A stretch of 64,000 bases of DNA from JBCAWW01 sp039024315 (GCA_039024315.1 JBCCQN010000004.1:1-64000), one strand, 5' to 3'. Positions 18,852-27,364 are shown, numbered from the stretch's first letter. The notes: generated by a model not told the origin, from the sequence alone. Translations and numbers: made by a program.

Positions 18852-19110
18852 TCGCTCGTTAATGGGGGGAAGAAGAGAAAGGTTACCCTCGTGGGGGATT
18901 TTTTTTTGCCGAGGAGGTGGAGAGACTGCTTCGCAGAACGCTTGGATTAGTAAGGCTTACTTATACCGCTTTCGAATTTGCGGCAAGCCAATGGACCTTT
19001 TATTGATTTTGCCGCTTCGCGGAACGCCGAAACTTAAACGTTGAAGAAATGTAAAATCTATCCGCCTTGATATCCGTCCAAACGTTCCGCGAAGCGGGGA
19101 AACTCCATCA
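18852..19110. other. Intergenic region upstream of the cytolysin-like gene
   Basis: No gene is visible. It should hold the promoter of the 16488-18851 gene and the terminator of the TPR-CHAT gene. It contains a 15-bp inverted repeat pair described separately. Confidence 0.4.
19012..19097. repeat. 15-bp perfect inverted repeat, 56 bp apart
   Basis: ccgcttcgcggaacg (19012-19026) and cgttccgcgaagcgg (19083-19097) are exact inverses. The same motif with one base changed occurs at 9419-9433, and partial copies (gcttcgcagaacgc) near 18929, so this is probably a small dispersed palindromic family (REP-like). The second arm lies just past the TPR-CHAT stop codon and could act in transcript ending. 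Confidence 0.6.
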
Positions 19111-22100
19111 TCAAGTTTTTTGCCTAACTCGATAAAGCAGGAAGACTAAAACGATTATGGATAGGAGGCCCAACATCCACCACCGGCTATGATCTCGCTC
19201 CAGTGCTAAGGGACTCATATCCCCAATGGGAATAAAGCTTGCCCAATAATAAGGCGATTGCAGATAGTCGGGGTGACTGGCGAGGTAGTCGAGTTTAGCT
19301 TTGCGGAGGGCCTGGTGTTTGGACAAACCTTCTGCTAAGTAGCCGTAAAAGCCCTCCATCAATACTTTGGTACTGCGGTCGTTGACATTCCAGAGGGAGG
19401 TCACCAGACTTTTCGCGCCGGCATAGCTAAAACCCCTCGCCAGGGAAATGATGCCTTCGCCTCGCTTCAATTCACCGATGCCCGTTTCACAAGCGGAGAG
19501 GACAACCAGATCAGCATTGAGTCGCAAATTATAGATTTCGCTATTGTAGAGCCACTCGTTTTCGACCTCTGCGCTGTCATCCTCGATGTGGTGGAAGGCC
19601 AGAAAAGAGTAGTCTCCTGCCTGGTCATTGGCTTTGCCATGGGTGGAGAGGTGTAAGATGCGATAGTCACCAGCACGTTTGACAAAAGCCTCCTCCGTGG
19701 CCTGCTCACCGATAAGCAGATCACCATCCAATTGCTCCAAGATGCTTTGGGCCTCGGGTACGTTGTAGGTCAGTGCGGAGAGTAGATTTCTACGCTCGGT
19801 GGTATCTATCAAGCGACTGGCGAGGAGAGACCGATTGTCGTTTCGATCGCCCGTAAAGCTTGGAGCTACGGCCAAGAGATTGCGTCGAGGAAGATGGCGA
19901 TGCTGTTTGTGTTGCATCTCCAACTGGAGCGTAGCGGAGTAAGCGTAGCTAATGAGATGATCCCGCAACAGATAAGGGTATGCCCCTCCGCTATCTGGAG
20001 CAGGATTGCTAAGTAAAGCCTCAAAAGGCAAATAACCCAAGAGACCATCAGGAACCAATAGGATGGAGGACTGATCAGGCAACACGCTATCCACGGAGGC
20101 AAAAAGTTTTTGATAAAGTTGATGGGCGACTAGACCGTAATCCTTACTACAGGACAAACTGGTATCTTGCTGACTCAATAAGGCACAACGCAGGTTTTTG
20201 ATCCAAGTTTCGAGGGGGAAGTCTAGCTCAGTACGAAGGATGTGAAACGTATCGGGCAAGACCACCCAAGTGTAGATAATTTGATCTCCCACAAAATATT
20301 CCACCAGAGCGTCATGGGTGGAACCGAGCAAGTCTGAGGTAACTTCCTCCAAGCCGATTACAGTCTGACGATAGCGTAAACGATAATATTCAGGCTGATC
20401 AGATTGCAGGTGATCGAGGAAAAGCGCTTGACGTCTCTGCCAATTGAGCAATGAATCCTGATACAGTCGAAGCAGGGAATCATTGGGAGCGCTACGGCTA
20501 AACTTCGCTTCAAATAGTGCTTTTTGATACTTTGCGATGCCAATTCGTAGCCTTTCTTCTTCTTTACGAATAGTGTCGTCAATACCAAAAGCGTCGATTA
20601 AAGGGGCTTCCTGCAGGCGTTCGGTCAACTGTCGCCCTTTGGCTAATTCTGCCAGGCGGAACATCTCATTCCCCATTTCTCCGGGAGGGTAATGCTGAAG
20701 ATTGAGCATCGCCCGCTCATACACTGGCAAGGATTTGGCGGCATAAAACTCTCGTGTAGCACCTAAGATATATTCGCTTTGTACATGATCCTCAAACGCT
20801 ACCCGGTACCGATATAGTTCTCGTAGAGAGTCCAGTTGCGGTTTTGCGTGGGTGTTTTCCCAGCGATGAATGCGAAGAGCTTCTAACTTATCCAGTACAT
20901 CGTCCATCAGGTCCAGCCGAGGAACCTGGGAGAAATCAGTAGGGCGATTGAGGTCGTAGCGCAGGAGGTTAATCGCCTTTTCATGATACCATTCGGCTTC
21001 ACCATATTTATCCCAGGTAATATGCGCCTGCGAGAGGGAGAGATAACTATTGGCAATCAGGTAGTGTCCTGCGGGCAAGACCTTTTTCCTAATTTCGAGT
21101 GCTCTTTGGTGACACTCAACTGCTTGTTTATGCCGCCCAAGCTTGGTATAGTCAACCGCTAAGTCATGATAAGAGCCGGCAACTACAGGATGCTTTTGTC
21201 CAAATACCGCAAGTGCAATCTCCACGGCCTCGGAATCATATTCTAGCGCTTTTTCATCTTCGCCCATTTGACTATATACGGTCCCCATGCTACGATATAG
21301 GTAAGACACGTAGCGGTGAATTCTGCCTCTGATGGCCAATTGTATTGCTAAAGACTTTTGATAGCATTCCAATGATTTAGCATATCTACCTTGGCTACGG
21401 TACACATTGCCAAGATTCTGATAGCCAGAAGCCACAAAAGAACTCTGCTCTCCATGTTTGATCAGTTGAATATCAAAGGCACGCTGGTAGTAGGCCAATG
21501 CCTGCTCAAAGTCTCCGGTTGTATAATAGACAATCCCTAGATTGTTGTAGGTAGAGGCCAATCGAGGATGATTCTCTCCCAACGTTTTGGCTCCGATGGT
21601 CAAGGCATGATTGAAATTCTGAATGGCTGATTTAAAATCACCAAGATATCTGTACACATTGGCCTTCATCCGATACGCATACGCCAAACTTGGGGACATG
21701 GATCCGAAATGTTGTTGGGAGATCGAGATGGCTTTCTCATGTACAGTAATGGCTTCTTGATAGCGGCCTAAGGCCTCGTAGGTTTTTCCGAGTTGATAAT
21801 AAGTTAGGACTTGAGAAGGGTGGGAATCCTCTTGAGCCGCTGCGCGGAACGACAGGGCTTTTAGGTGTTTTTTTTCTGATTGCCGGTACTTTCCCTGAAA
21901 GCGATCCACAATGGCCAGGTGGGTGTAAATATCGGCTAAGCTAATGTACGCGTCCTCTCCACGGTATTGAGTCCGCCAATCAATCGATCGCTGTAGCTGT
22001 TCTCTGGCCAGTTCAAACTCGTCGCGCCATTGACGAATATTTCCCAAGTTGAAGTAGGCCATGATGAGGTTGGCGCTATCGATGGGATTTTGGGCTTCGG

Positions 22101-22470
22101 CTCTTGACTTGGCTTGTTGAGCAAACTTTTCCGCATCATCCAAGTAGCGGGCTTCCCAGCAAGCGTGGCTAGCGATGTTGAGGACTTTGGTAAACAACCC
22201 ATTATCCAGAGACGACACTTTTTCTTCGATTAAGGGTTTCACTTTGGATAGTGCAGAGTCGTTGTACCCAGCGATAATATCAAGGACAGCCTGATTCAGT
22301 AGTGCTTCCAAAGGGTTGACCTCGTTACTTTCTGATTTCATCAGTTTGGACGACTCGGTTACGCCAGATCCACTATCTCCCTTCCTAATTTGAGGATCGC
22401 CAGAGGTACAAGCAGCAATCAAAAGCCAGCAATGCAGCGCCAAAATCAAGCACTTCCCATATGTGTTCAT
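19111..22470 (-). CDS. TPR-CHAT caspase-like peptidase, membrane anchored
   Basis: This 1,119-residue protein has a lipoprotein-type signal (LLIAACTSG). Residues about 60-520 contain a dozen tetratricopeptide repeats (YNNLGIVYYTTGDFEQALAY and similar). The CHAT peptidase domain occupies about 780-1090, with catalytic His944 in LHLSTHG and Cys994 in LSACETG, followed by the family's GFSYAGAKSLVTSLWNV block. A C-terminal membrane helix (about 1093-1113, MLGLLSIIVLVFLLYRV) ends in a basic tail. The topology puts the peptidase outside the cytoplasm. It is the last gene of an operon with an ECF sigma factor and a membrane anti-sigma-like protein, 27 bases after the latter, so it may cleave that partner. 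Both catalytic residues are present. Confidence 0.92.
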   Translation of the reverse strand: MNTYGKCLILALHCWLLIAACTSGDPQIRKGDSGSGVTESSKLMKSESNEVNPLEALLNQAVLDIIAGYNDSALSKVKPLIEEKVSSLDNGLFTKVLNIASHACWEARYLDDAEKFAQQAKSRAEAQNPIDSANLIMAYFNLGNIRQWRDEFELAREQLQRSIDWRTQYRGEDAYISLADIYTHLAIVDRFQGKYRQSEKKHLKALSFRAAAQEDSHPSQVLTYYQLGKTYEALGRYQEAITVHEKAISISQQHFGSMSPSLAYAYRMKANVYRYLGDFKSAIQNFNHALTIGAKTLGENHPRLASTYNNLGIVYYTTGDFEQALAYYQRAFDIQLIKHGEQSSFVASGYQNLGNVYRSQGRYAKSLECYQKSLAIQLAIRGRIHRYVSYLYRSMGTVYSQMGEDEKALEYDSEAVEIALAVFGQKHPVVAGSYHDLAVDYTKLGRHKQAVECHQRALEIRKKVLPAGHYLIANSYLSLSQAHITWDKYGEAEWYHEKAINLLRYDLNRPTDFSQVPRLDLMDDVLDKLEALRIHRWENTHAKPQLDSLRELYRYRVAFEDHVQSEYILGATREFYAAKSLPVYERAMLNLQHYPPGEMGNEMFRLAELAKGRQLTERLQEAPLIDAFGIDDTIRKEEERLRIGIAKYQKALFEAKFSRSAPNDSLLRLYQDSLLNWQRRQALFLDHLQSDQPEYYRLRYRQTVIGLEEVTSDLLGSTHDALVEYFVGDQIIYTWVVLPDTFHILRTELDFPLETWIKNLRCALLSQQDTSLSCSKDYGLVAHQLYQKLFASVDSVLPDQSSILLVPDGLLGYLPFEALLSNPAPDSGGAYPYLLRDHLISYAYSATLQLEMQHKQHRHLPRRNLLAVAPSFTGDRNDNRSLLASRLIDTTERRNLLSALTYNVPEAQSILEQLDGDLLIGEQATEEAFVKRAGDYRILHLSTHGKANDQAGDYSFLAFHHIEDDSAEVENEWLYNSEIYNLRLNADLVVLSACETGIGELKRGEGIISLARGFSYAGAKSLVTSLWNVNDRSTKVLMEGFYGYLAEGLSKHQALRKAKLDYLASHPDYLQSPYYWASFIPIGDMSPLALERDHSRWWMLGLLSIIVLVFLLYRVRQKT

Positions 22471-22497
22471 AACTTTAATGTATGATCATCCAGAGAT

Positions 22498-23280
22498 TTA
22501 CTCTTCGGGCCATCCATCCAGAATAGCTTTAGCCTTTTCACGGTAAGGATTCTCATAACGGAGAAATTGTTCAATAGATTTTTTAACCTCAGGGGACGTT
22601 CCATTTGTACGCAAATCTGCCAAGCCTACATACCAATTAGCACTTTCAGCGTAGGGACCACTGCGAACCTTTCGGAGGGAATGTTGAGCTGCAGAAAATT
22701 GCTCCATTTGTAGTTGTACCATACCGAGGTAGTAGTAATAGATGGCAGTTTGGTTAGCTTGGGGATCAGGATGTTGGACCAACCAAGTTTGGAGTTTCTC
22801 CTCGGCTAAGCCATACTCCTTTGCCTGATATAGGCTATCTACGACCTTCCACACACTTATCCCAGGGTCCGACTCTTGTCCTGATGGGTCGGAGCGGATA
22901 CCGGAGCTGAGCTGCAAATCGCTTGGTAATTCGGCGTAGGCCAAGTATAATTCTTCAGGCGTGCGAGATTGATGACTTTCTCTCAGAAGTAGGTATCCAA
23001 GTCCCACAATTAATACTACTGACGCAGCCACCGCCCACTTTCGCCATCCGCTTGGCAGAATTATTTTTGCAGGAGATCGCTCCCTCATTAAGTAGGCCAG
23101 TTTCTGCTCCAGTTCCGCCACTTCTGGCTCACTGATTGCCGCCTCAATATCTTGTTGCAATGCGACCTCTGCAGCCAGTTCTGAGTCTTGCGCCATCGCC
23201 TGCTCAAATTCAGCCTGATTTTCAGGACTAAGTTCTCCCTGTATATATTGTTCGATCTTTATGTCTATTTTTTCGTCCAT
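22498..23280 (-). CDS. Membrane anti-sigma-factor-like protein with periplasmic TPR domain
   Basis: A 260-residue protein. The first 60 residues (IEQYIQGELSPENQAEFEQA...LAAEVALQQDIEAAI) follow the pattern of cytoplasmic anti-sigma domains in Bacteroidota (I-x-x-Y-L-x-G-E-L-s-x-e, then L-A-x-E-V). One membrane helix lies at about 84-102 (AVAASVVLIVGLGYLLL). The remainder, about 105-260, is helical with TPR-type pairs (AIYYYYLGMVQLQMEQFSAA) and should be periplasmic. It sits between the ECF sigma gene (21 bases upstream) and the TPR-CHAT gene (27 bases downstream). Likely role: hold the sigma factor at the membrane until a periplasmic signal, perhaps CHAT cleavage, releases it. The lack of a zinc motif is usual for this group. 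Confidence 0.8.
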   Translation of the reverse strand: MDEKIDIKIEQYIQGELSPENQAEFEQAMAQDSELAAEVALQQDIEAAISEPEVAELEQKLAYLMRERSPAKIILPSGWRKWAVAASVVLIVGLGYLLLRESHQSRTPEELYLAYAELPSDLQLSSGIRSDPSGQESDPGISVWKVVDSLYQAKEYGLAEEKLQTWLVQHPDPQANQTAIYYYYLGMVQLQMEQFSAAQHSLRKVRSGPYAESANWYVGLADLRTNGTSPEVKKSIEQFLRYENPYREKAKAILDGWPEE

Positions 23281-23301
23281 AATGAACTGTTCAGACGGTC
23301 T

Positions 23302-23880
23302 TTACTCCTTCATTTCTTGAAATCGCCGATCAGATTTAATCAGTTTTGTCAGTTGTTGTTTGCATTGAAACTTTCGCTTCTTAGCATAAGCCTCGCTTGC
23401 GTAGCCCATCTGCTGAGCAATCTGTTGCATGGAAGTTCTGCCTAAAAATAGCCTCAGGACGCGCTGACAGTCTTTGCCTAATAAAGCGATTTTCTCCCGA
23501 TACAAGCGGTATTTTTCTGTTTTCTGTATTTCCTCTTCTATATTTTCCACCACTTCCGATTCGACTTCTGTTAGAGGAATATGCGGCCTTTGGCTTTTCC
23601 GACTGGCTTTGTGTAACCAGATTCGTTTTCCAACGGCAATCAAAAAAGTATGGAACTGGCTGGTGAGAGCGAAATCTACTTGCTTGACTTTGCGAAAAAC
23701 GACGATCAAGGTCTCCTGAAAGACGTCCTTCGCATCATCTTCATTCCCGCCTCTTTGACTTACAAGTTGGGCGAGCGAAGGATAATAGCGTTGGTAAATC
23801 TCTTCTAATACCTGATTGTCTCGTTTTCGTAATCCTTCTAGATATTTTTCATCCTGCTCTAGCTGATTAAGCTGTGCCAT
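23302..23880 (-). CDS. ECF-type RNA polymerase sigma factor
   Basis: A 192-residue sigma-70 family protein of the ECF type. Region 2 is seen at LEEIYQRYYPSLAQLV...DDAKDVFQETLIVVFRKV (about 25-75). Region 4 is seen at LFLGRTSMQQIAQQMGYASEAYAKKRKFQCKQQL (about 145-180) with a helix-turn-helix. Between them is a charged linker. It is the first gene of the three-gene operon with the anti-sigma-like and TPR-CHAT genes and probably transcribes its own operon, as ECF factors usually do. I see no obvious ECF-type promoter upstream. Regulon unknown. Confidence 0.92.
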   Translation of the reverse strand: MAQLNQLEQDEKYLEGLRKRDNQVLEEIYQRYYPSLAQLVSQRGGNEDDAKDVFQETLIVVFRKVKQVDFALTSQFHTFLIAVGKRIWLHKASRKSQRPHIPLTEVESEVVENIEEEIQKTEKYRLYREKIALLGKDCQRVLRLFLGRTSMQQIAQQMGYASEAYAKKRKFQCKQQLTKLIKSDRRFQEMKE

Positions 23881-24035
23881 CCAATGGTTCTATTGGTCGA
23901 AAATTCCAACATTTAATCTAGCATATTTCTAAGGTAATCACAAGATACCTAAGGCGAGTCTACCTTCTCTGAAGGGGTTCTGTCGAGTGGTAACTCTTTG
24001 AAAAAGAGGACACATTGAAGCTGTGTGGTTATAAA

Positions 24036-24068
24036 AATATCCTCGCATTTGCTCGAGGATATTTTTTC
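24036..24068. terminator. Bidirectional stem-loop terminator
   Basis: The arms aatatcctcg (24036-24045) and cgaggatatt (24054-24063) pair perfectly and the stem is flanked by a T-run on the plus side and an A-run on the other. Read on the minus strand it lies just past a tRNA-like 3' end, as if it had once ended a tRNA transcript. Confidence 0.7.
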
Positions 24069-24072
24069 TTTA

Positions 24073-24168
24073 CAGAGAATGGGGGATTCGAACTCATTTT
24101 ATATAAAACTGAATATCAATATCTTACAATACTACATTTTCATAGGTATCGAAAAGGTGTCAGTAAAG
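24073..24168 (-). repeat. tRNA 3'-end-like direct repeat, left copy
   Basis: On the minus strand this ends gagttcgaatcccccattctctg, where GTTCGAATC is a canonical T-loop followed by half an acceptor stem; the 5' half of a tRNA is missing. About 95 bases are imperfectly repeated at 24948-25044, including the shared core ttttatat and the outer ggtatcg. Such tRNA-end duplications mark integration sites of tyrosine integrases, so this may be a decayed attachment site. Confidence 0.5.
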
Positions 24169-24279
24169 TATCTGCTTTTTTTATGAAATAGGAGGTGGTC
24201 TCAACGTTCAATACCGGGCCTTAATCCTTTTTACTTAATTATTCGTAATTTAGATAAACAGAAAGTATTTCCGATACTC

Positions 24280-24495
24280 ATGGAGTTACAACTACATTTC
24301 AAACAAATCCTTCAATTGATCCGCCAATTACCAATGGATCAAAAAAAGAAGTTGCAATCCTTTCTTACCGAGGATCTGAGCCAACAGCACAATGGGAACA
24401 AAAAACGACAGATAGGAGGCCTTAAAGGGTTTGTAACTTATATAGCTGAGGATTTTGATGCGCCTATTGAGGACATGAAACCATATATGGAGTAA
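24280..24495 (+). CDS. Antitoxin of a PIN-domain toxin-antitoxin pair
   Basis: A 71-residue protein that ends one base into the PIN-domain gene (TAATG overlap). The N-terminal half is helical (LHFKQILQLIRQLPMDQKKKL), like the DUF2281/VapB-type antitoxins whose pattern is xLpxxxxxxLxxFi. The C-terminal tail (GLKGFVTYIAEDFDAPIEDM) is the part expected to block the toxin: in this family it reads G-x-x-x-x-x-I-x-x-D-F-D-x-P-x-x-x-F/M. It should bind the operon's promoter with the toxin. No other gene shares the transcript; a hairpin follows the toxin. Confidence 0.82.
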   Translation: MELQLHFKQILQLIRQLPMDQKKKLQSFLTEDLSQQHNGNKKRQIGGLKGFVTYIAEDFDAPIEDMKPYME

Positions 24496-24878
24496 TGAGC
24501 TATATTCTAGATACACATACTTTATTATGGTTCATTGAAAATGATAATAAACCTTCCTCATCAGCGAAGTCCATTATCGTAAATCTCCAAACCCCCATCT
24601 ATGTAAGTGTTGTCAGTATTTGGGAAATCGTAATCAAAGTCAATATTGGCAAATTCAAAATTTCTGCCTCCATTGAAAAACTGCTTCAATTTTTAGATAA
24701 TCAGGCTATCGAAGTCCTTCCCCTATCAAATAAGCATCTTTCTGTTTATGCAAGTTTACCACTTCATCATCGAGATCCTTTTGATAGAATGATCATAGTT
24801 CAAGATATGGAAGACAATCTAGTGGTTCTGGGGACTGACACAGTTTTTGATAAATACGCAGTAAAACGAAAGTGGTGA
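24495..24878 (+). CDS. PIN-domain toxin (VapC-like ribonuclease)
   Basis: A 127-residue PIN-domain protein. It starts ILDTHTLLWFIEND (first catalytic Asp at residue 6), continues with VSVVSIWEIVIKV (conserved Glu, about 44), and ends with LHHRDPFDRMIIVQ (RDPFDR motif, two Asp, about 95) and VLGTDTVFDKY (last Asp). This is the PIN group often annotated as type II toxin VapC, which cuts tRNA or other RNA in a magnesium-dependent way. It overlaps the antitoxin stop by one base, so the two are translated together. The pair lies between two tRNA-like direct repeats. Confidence 0.9.
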   Translation: MSYILDTHTLLWFIENDNKPSSSAKSIIVNLQTPIYVSVVSIWEIVIKVNIGKFKISASIEKLLQFLDNQAIEVLPLSNKHLSVYASLPLHHRDPFDRMIIVQDMEDNLVVLGTDTVFDKYAVKRKW

Positions 24879-24898
24879 CGAGATAAGCCCCAAAAGGG

Positions 24899-24927
24899 AA
24901 TGTCCAAAATTAATCATTTTGGACATT
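24899..24927 (+). terminator. Stem-loop after the toxin-antitoxin pair
   Basis: aatgtccaaaat (24899-24910) pairs perfectly with attttggacatt (24916-24927) around a five-base loop. There is no clear T-run after it, so it may end the transcript weakly or protect its 3' end. Confidence 0.45.
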
Positions 24928-24947
24928 CAGAAAATTACAATATTTCG

Positions 24948-25044
24948 CAGAGAGTGGGGAACTTGAACCTATTTTATATGTATCTGGAAATAAGGCAGTT
25001 ACACCACTCATATATCATTGGGTATCGCTAGGGTATCGGCTATG
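24948..25044 (-). repeat. tRNA 3'-end-like direct repeat, right copy
   Basis: The minus strand reads aggttcaagttccccactctctg, again a T-arm with a GTTCAAG loop and half an acceptor stem. It is an imperfect direct repeat of 24073-24168, including the outer ggtatcg; here that motif occurs twice (25021 and 25032). It marks the left border of the accessory region that begins with the next gene. Confidence 0.5.
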
Positions 25045-25071
25045 ACAGTTACCAGTTCTTTTTAAAAAAAT

Positions 25072-26154
25072 TTACTCACGCGGGGCTGGATCGTAGTGTT
25101 CCAGGATGCCTTTGGCCCGTAAAACGGTTTTGAGCTTCTGAATGGTCGTCCCGCGAATCTGTCCTTCTCGTCCGGCATAGCGCTCCATCACTTCGCGATT
25201 ACTATACCCTTCTAGGATAAGATCAACCGCTTCACGCCACTTGGCGAGGAACTGAGCTTCCGCATCATTCAAGGAGTCATCGGAACGATGATACCCAATG
25301 GGCACACCATGGTCTTGGCCGTTGGGTGAATACACGGGCATAGCGTTACCCTTAGCGCTATACCCTCCTGTCATATCATCAGCCAAAGCGCGATCAACGT
25401 AATGTTGGACAATAAAGCAAATGAGGAGCGCTAACGGATACGCGAACCAGACAAGCCGGATGTGGCCTTTACGTTTTTGCGCCACTGCCAGTGAAAAGCG
25501 TTCCCGATCAATGATATGCTCATCAACCGCCGAATTCATCAGTGAAGTCTGCTGTTTACGCAGGGCTTCAATATCGGCCATTAAGGATTGCTGAAAGGCA
25601 CGACCATCTTTGGTGAGATACCCCTTCCAACAGTAGCCTTTAATTTGGCAGGCGGTGAGTTGGCTGAGGATCGCTTCCTTGTCCTTGATGGCAATTTGGA
25701 ATTTATCAAAGACGCGTTCGCTTTGATTATCAACAATTGCCTCAGTCGTTACTTCTGCCACATAATCCACCCCCTTGAGATTCGCGTAGATATCGAGACA
25801 TAAGAAACCAATGAGCACAAAGGTAACCGCAATGAACATGGGTTCATGTCCTTTGGTCTTATCATCGCGACCGGCGATATAGTCAAGGATCGTGCTTGTC
25901 AGTGATGACATAAGCAGGTACACCGATAACGCTATGGCTATCGTGGTGATGATCGGTAAGGTCGTTGACTCCCAGGGCGTGAACCGTTCGAGGATCACCC
26001 GATAGAAGTTAATCGACATGAAGGCATTGTAGGCCAGGATAAGGCAGGCCATAACAATCCCTGAGAGGAAAACCCAAAAGTACCGTCTGATGGTCGGCTT
26101 GTGCTTGAGTTTTCCCGTGAAGGCGAGGATGATGACGCGGAATTGATCAAACAT
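25072..26154 (-). CDS. Multi-pass membrane protein of unknown function
   Basis: A 360-residue protein with four likely membrane helices at about 25-50 (YFWVFLSGIVMACLILAYNA), 65-88, 105-125 and 228-250 (LVWFAYPLALLICFIVQHYV), and a helical region between the third and fourth. The soluble C-terminus (about 290-355) reads like a helix-turn-helix (AVDLILEGYSNREVMERYAG...IRGTTIQKLKTVLRAKG), a layout seen in transmembrane proteins of conjugative or phage-like elements. I cannot assign a family. It is the first gene right of the tRNA-like repeat, about 560 bases from its nearest upstream gene. Confidence 0.7.
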   Translation of the reverse strand: MFDQFRVIILAFTGKLKHKPTIRRYFWVFLSGIVMACLILAYNAFMSINFYRVILERFTPWESTTLPIITTIAIALSVYLLMSSLTSTILDYIAGRDDKTKGHEPMFIAVTFVLIGFLCLDIYANLKGVDYVAEVTTEAIVDNQSERVFDKFQIAIKDKEAILSQLTACQIKGYCWKGYLTKDGRAFQQSLMADIEALRKQQTSLMNSAVDEHIIDRERFSLAVAQKRKGHIRLVWFAYPLALLICFIVQHYVDRALADDMTGGYSAKGNAMPVYSPNGQDHGVPIGYHRSDDSLNDAEAQFLAKWREAVDLILEGYSNREVMERYAGREGQIRGTTIQKLKTVLRAKGILEHYDPAPRE

Positions 26155-26712
26155 GGCTCACCTCCTTCCGCTTACGTGAAAGGGACTCTACCTGATGAGG
26201 GAATCTCCGGAAAATGGAACGTGTCATAAACGATAGTCAATTAGACATTAAAAAAGGATAGGGGTATCACTTCAGTTTATGACAGGAAAATGTCTACGAA
26301 TCATGTATCAGCTGCGATACATGCTGACGGTCTGGGAGACGCTATGGATCATCTAATGAATTGAAAATCATCTTATGTGCTGTGTGTTATTGAGTGGGGC
26401 GCTAGATTAGCTGTATGACATTTTTTGGAATATTTTCATATTTGAAGATACGAATTTTGGTTACCCGATTCAAATCTGTTTTCTGTTCTTACTAGGAGGA
26501 ACGGTTAGCAGAAGACACCGCATTTCTCGACTTTCTCAAAGTTAGCCCATTCACTTAGGGACAGGCAAGGTCAAGCCCTTGGGGTGACGTGCGAAAAAAT
26601 CTCCAACCCAACGGGTAGTATTTTTTCTTACCAACCTTGACCGTCCTACGTTCATTTACGCAATTGGTAGCTCAAGCCGATATATGGCAGAGTGAAATCA
26701 TCCTGTAGAAGG
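26155..26712. other. 560-bp non-coding region with inverted repeats
   Basis: No gene is visible. tgtcataaac (26222-26231) and gtttatgaca (26275-26284) are a perfect 10-bp inverted pair, and catgtatc/gatacatg (26302-26323) forms a short stem. Both lie upstream of the membrane-protein gene and may be operators or part of a replication or transfer origin; nothing decides between these. Confidence 0.4.
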
Positions 26713-26931
26713 TTAACGCTTTTTCTCTTGATTCCATCGAGCCAGGACAGCAGCTCGGCGCTTCTCACTCAAAGCTTTTTTCCTTGCAGCATTTTTGGCT
26801 TTGGTTAGTCCGCCGCGCTGCGCGATTTTTTTTCTTTCATCAGGTGATAACACTTGGGCACGGCGCTTGCCGCCAGCGCTCCGGGCGCTGATTTCCGCTT
26901 CGTTGAGGGTGCGTTTAGGTTTCTTTGACAT
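26713..26931 (-). CDS. Small, very basic protein (Ala/Lys/Arg-rich)
   Basis: I take ATG 26931 (MSKKPKRTLN), giving 72 residues; an upstream in-frame ATG at 27072 would add an unlike segment overlapping the DUF3768 gene. The protein is rich in Lys, Arg and Ala, with two similar units, SAGGKRRAQVLSPDERKKIA and RGGLTKAKNAARKKALSEKR, ending AVLARWNQEKKR. This pattern (GG-K-x-R...LSPERRKEIAxxAAxxRW) occurs in small mobile-element proteins of unknown role and suggests nucleic-acid binding. It follows the DUF3768 gene by 61 bases. Confidence 0.65.
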   Translation of the reverse strand: MSKKPKRTLNEAEISARSAGGKRRAQVLSPDERKKIAQRGGLTKAKNAARKKALSEKRRAAVLARWNQEKKR

Positions 26932-26992
26932 AGGTATCGATTGCCCCGGAAGGGGCCACCTCACCAGCAGGGGTGAGGTGGTTAACTGATAA

Positions 26993-27364
26993 TTAATATT
27001 CACTGGCAAGCATAATGGTAAGTACTCGTCTGGTTTTGGTTTCATCGGCGGGATCTTCACTGCCGTATTCAAAATTCAAATCGTAGTAGTCAATCTTCCA
27101 GAAAATCTGTTGGCCTTTATGGATGAAGCTACCAAAATCATGTTCACCATAGGGGTCATTATCCTTTGTGAAATTGTCAAAGGTGCGAACGTATTCGGAT
27201 ATTTGAATAGCATCTTTATATCCAAGACTGAGAACGCCGCGGGTAATAACCAGTTTTCCACCTGATAATGGACGGTGTAGCCGATAGTCATCATTAAGTT
27301 CGGCGATCTTTCGTTGACGATCAGATTTGTTTCCATTCTGACCATTTGCTAAAGTAGTTGACAT
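26993..27364 (-). CDS. DUF3768-family protein
   Basis: The protein shows the DUF3768 pattern throughout: IAELNDDYRLH, the LVITRGVLSLG strand, FDNFTKDNDPYGEHDFG, FWKIDYYDLNFEYGSEDP and RRVLTIMLASEY at the end. I take ATG 27364 because an AGAGGT sequence lies just upstream; a GTG at 27385 would add seven residues. The function of DUF3768 is unknown; the family is found mostly on plasmids and integrated elements of Proteobacteria, so a copy here supports a mobile origin for this region. A long hairpin lies directly upstream. Confidence 0.88.
   Translation of the reverse strand: MSTTLANGQNGNKSDRQRKIAELNDDYRLHRPLSGGKLVITRGVLSLGYKDAIQISEYVRTFDNFTKDNDPYGEHDFGSFIHKGQQIFWKIDYYDLNFEYGSEDPADETKTRRVLTIMLASEY

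Larger units (their letters stand above)
23881..24279. other. Intergenic region with terminator and tRNA-like fragment
   Basis: No protein gene is visible. It contains the hairpin at 24036-24068 and a sequence resembling the 3' end of a tRNA on the minus strand (24073-24168), both listed separately; the rest holds the promoters of the sigma operon and the toxin-antitoxin pair. Confidence 0.5.

Noticed and set aside
16175..19044. Several 60-99-codon plus-strand frames over the phosphatase and cytolysin-like genes
   Set aside because: All are antisense to well-supported genes and show no family features.
19111..23880. A type III-E CRISPR (gRAMP/Craspase) locus around the TPR-CHAT gene
   Set aside because: No CRISPR repeats and no Cas7-like fusion gene are in the window; the TPR-CHAT protein has a signal peptide and membrane anchor, unlike Csx29.
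24073..24168. A complete tRNA gene
   Set aside because: Only the T-arm and half the acceptor stem are present; there is no D-arm or anticodon arm on either strand.
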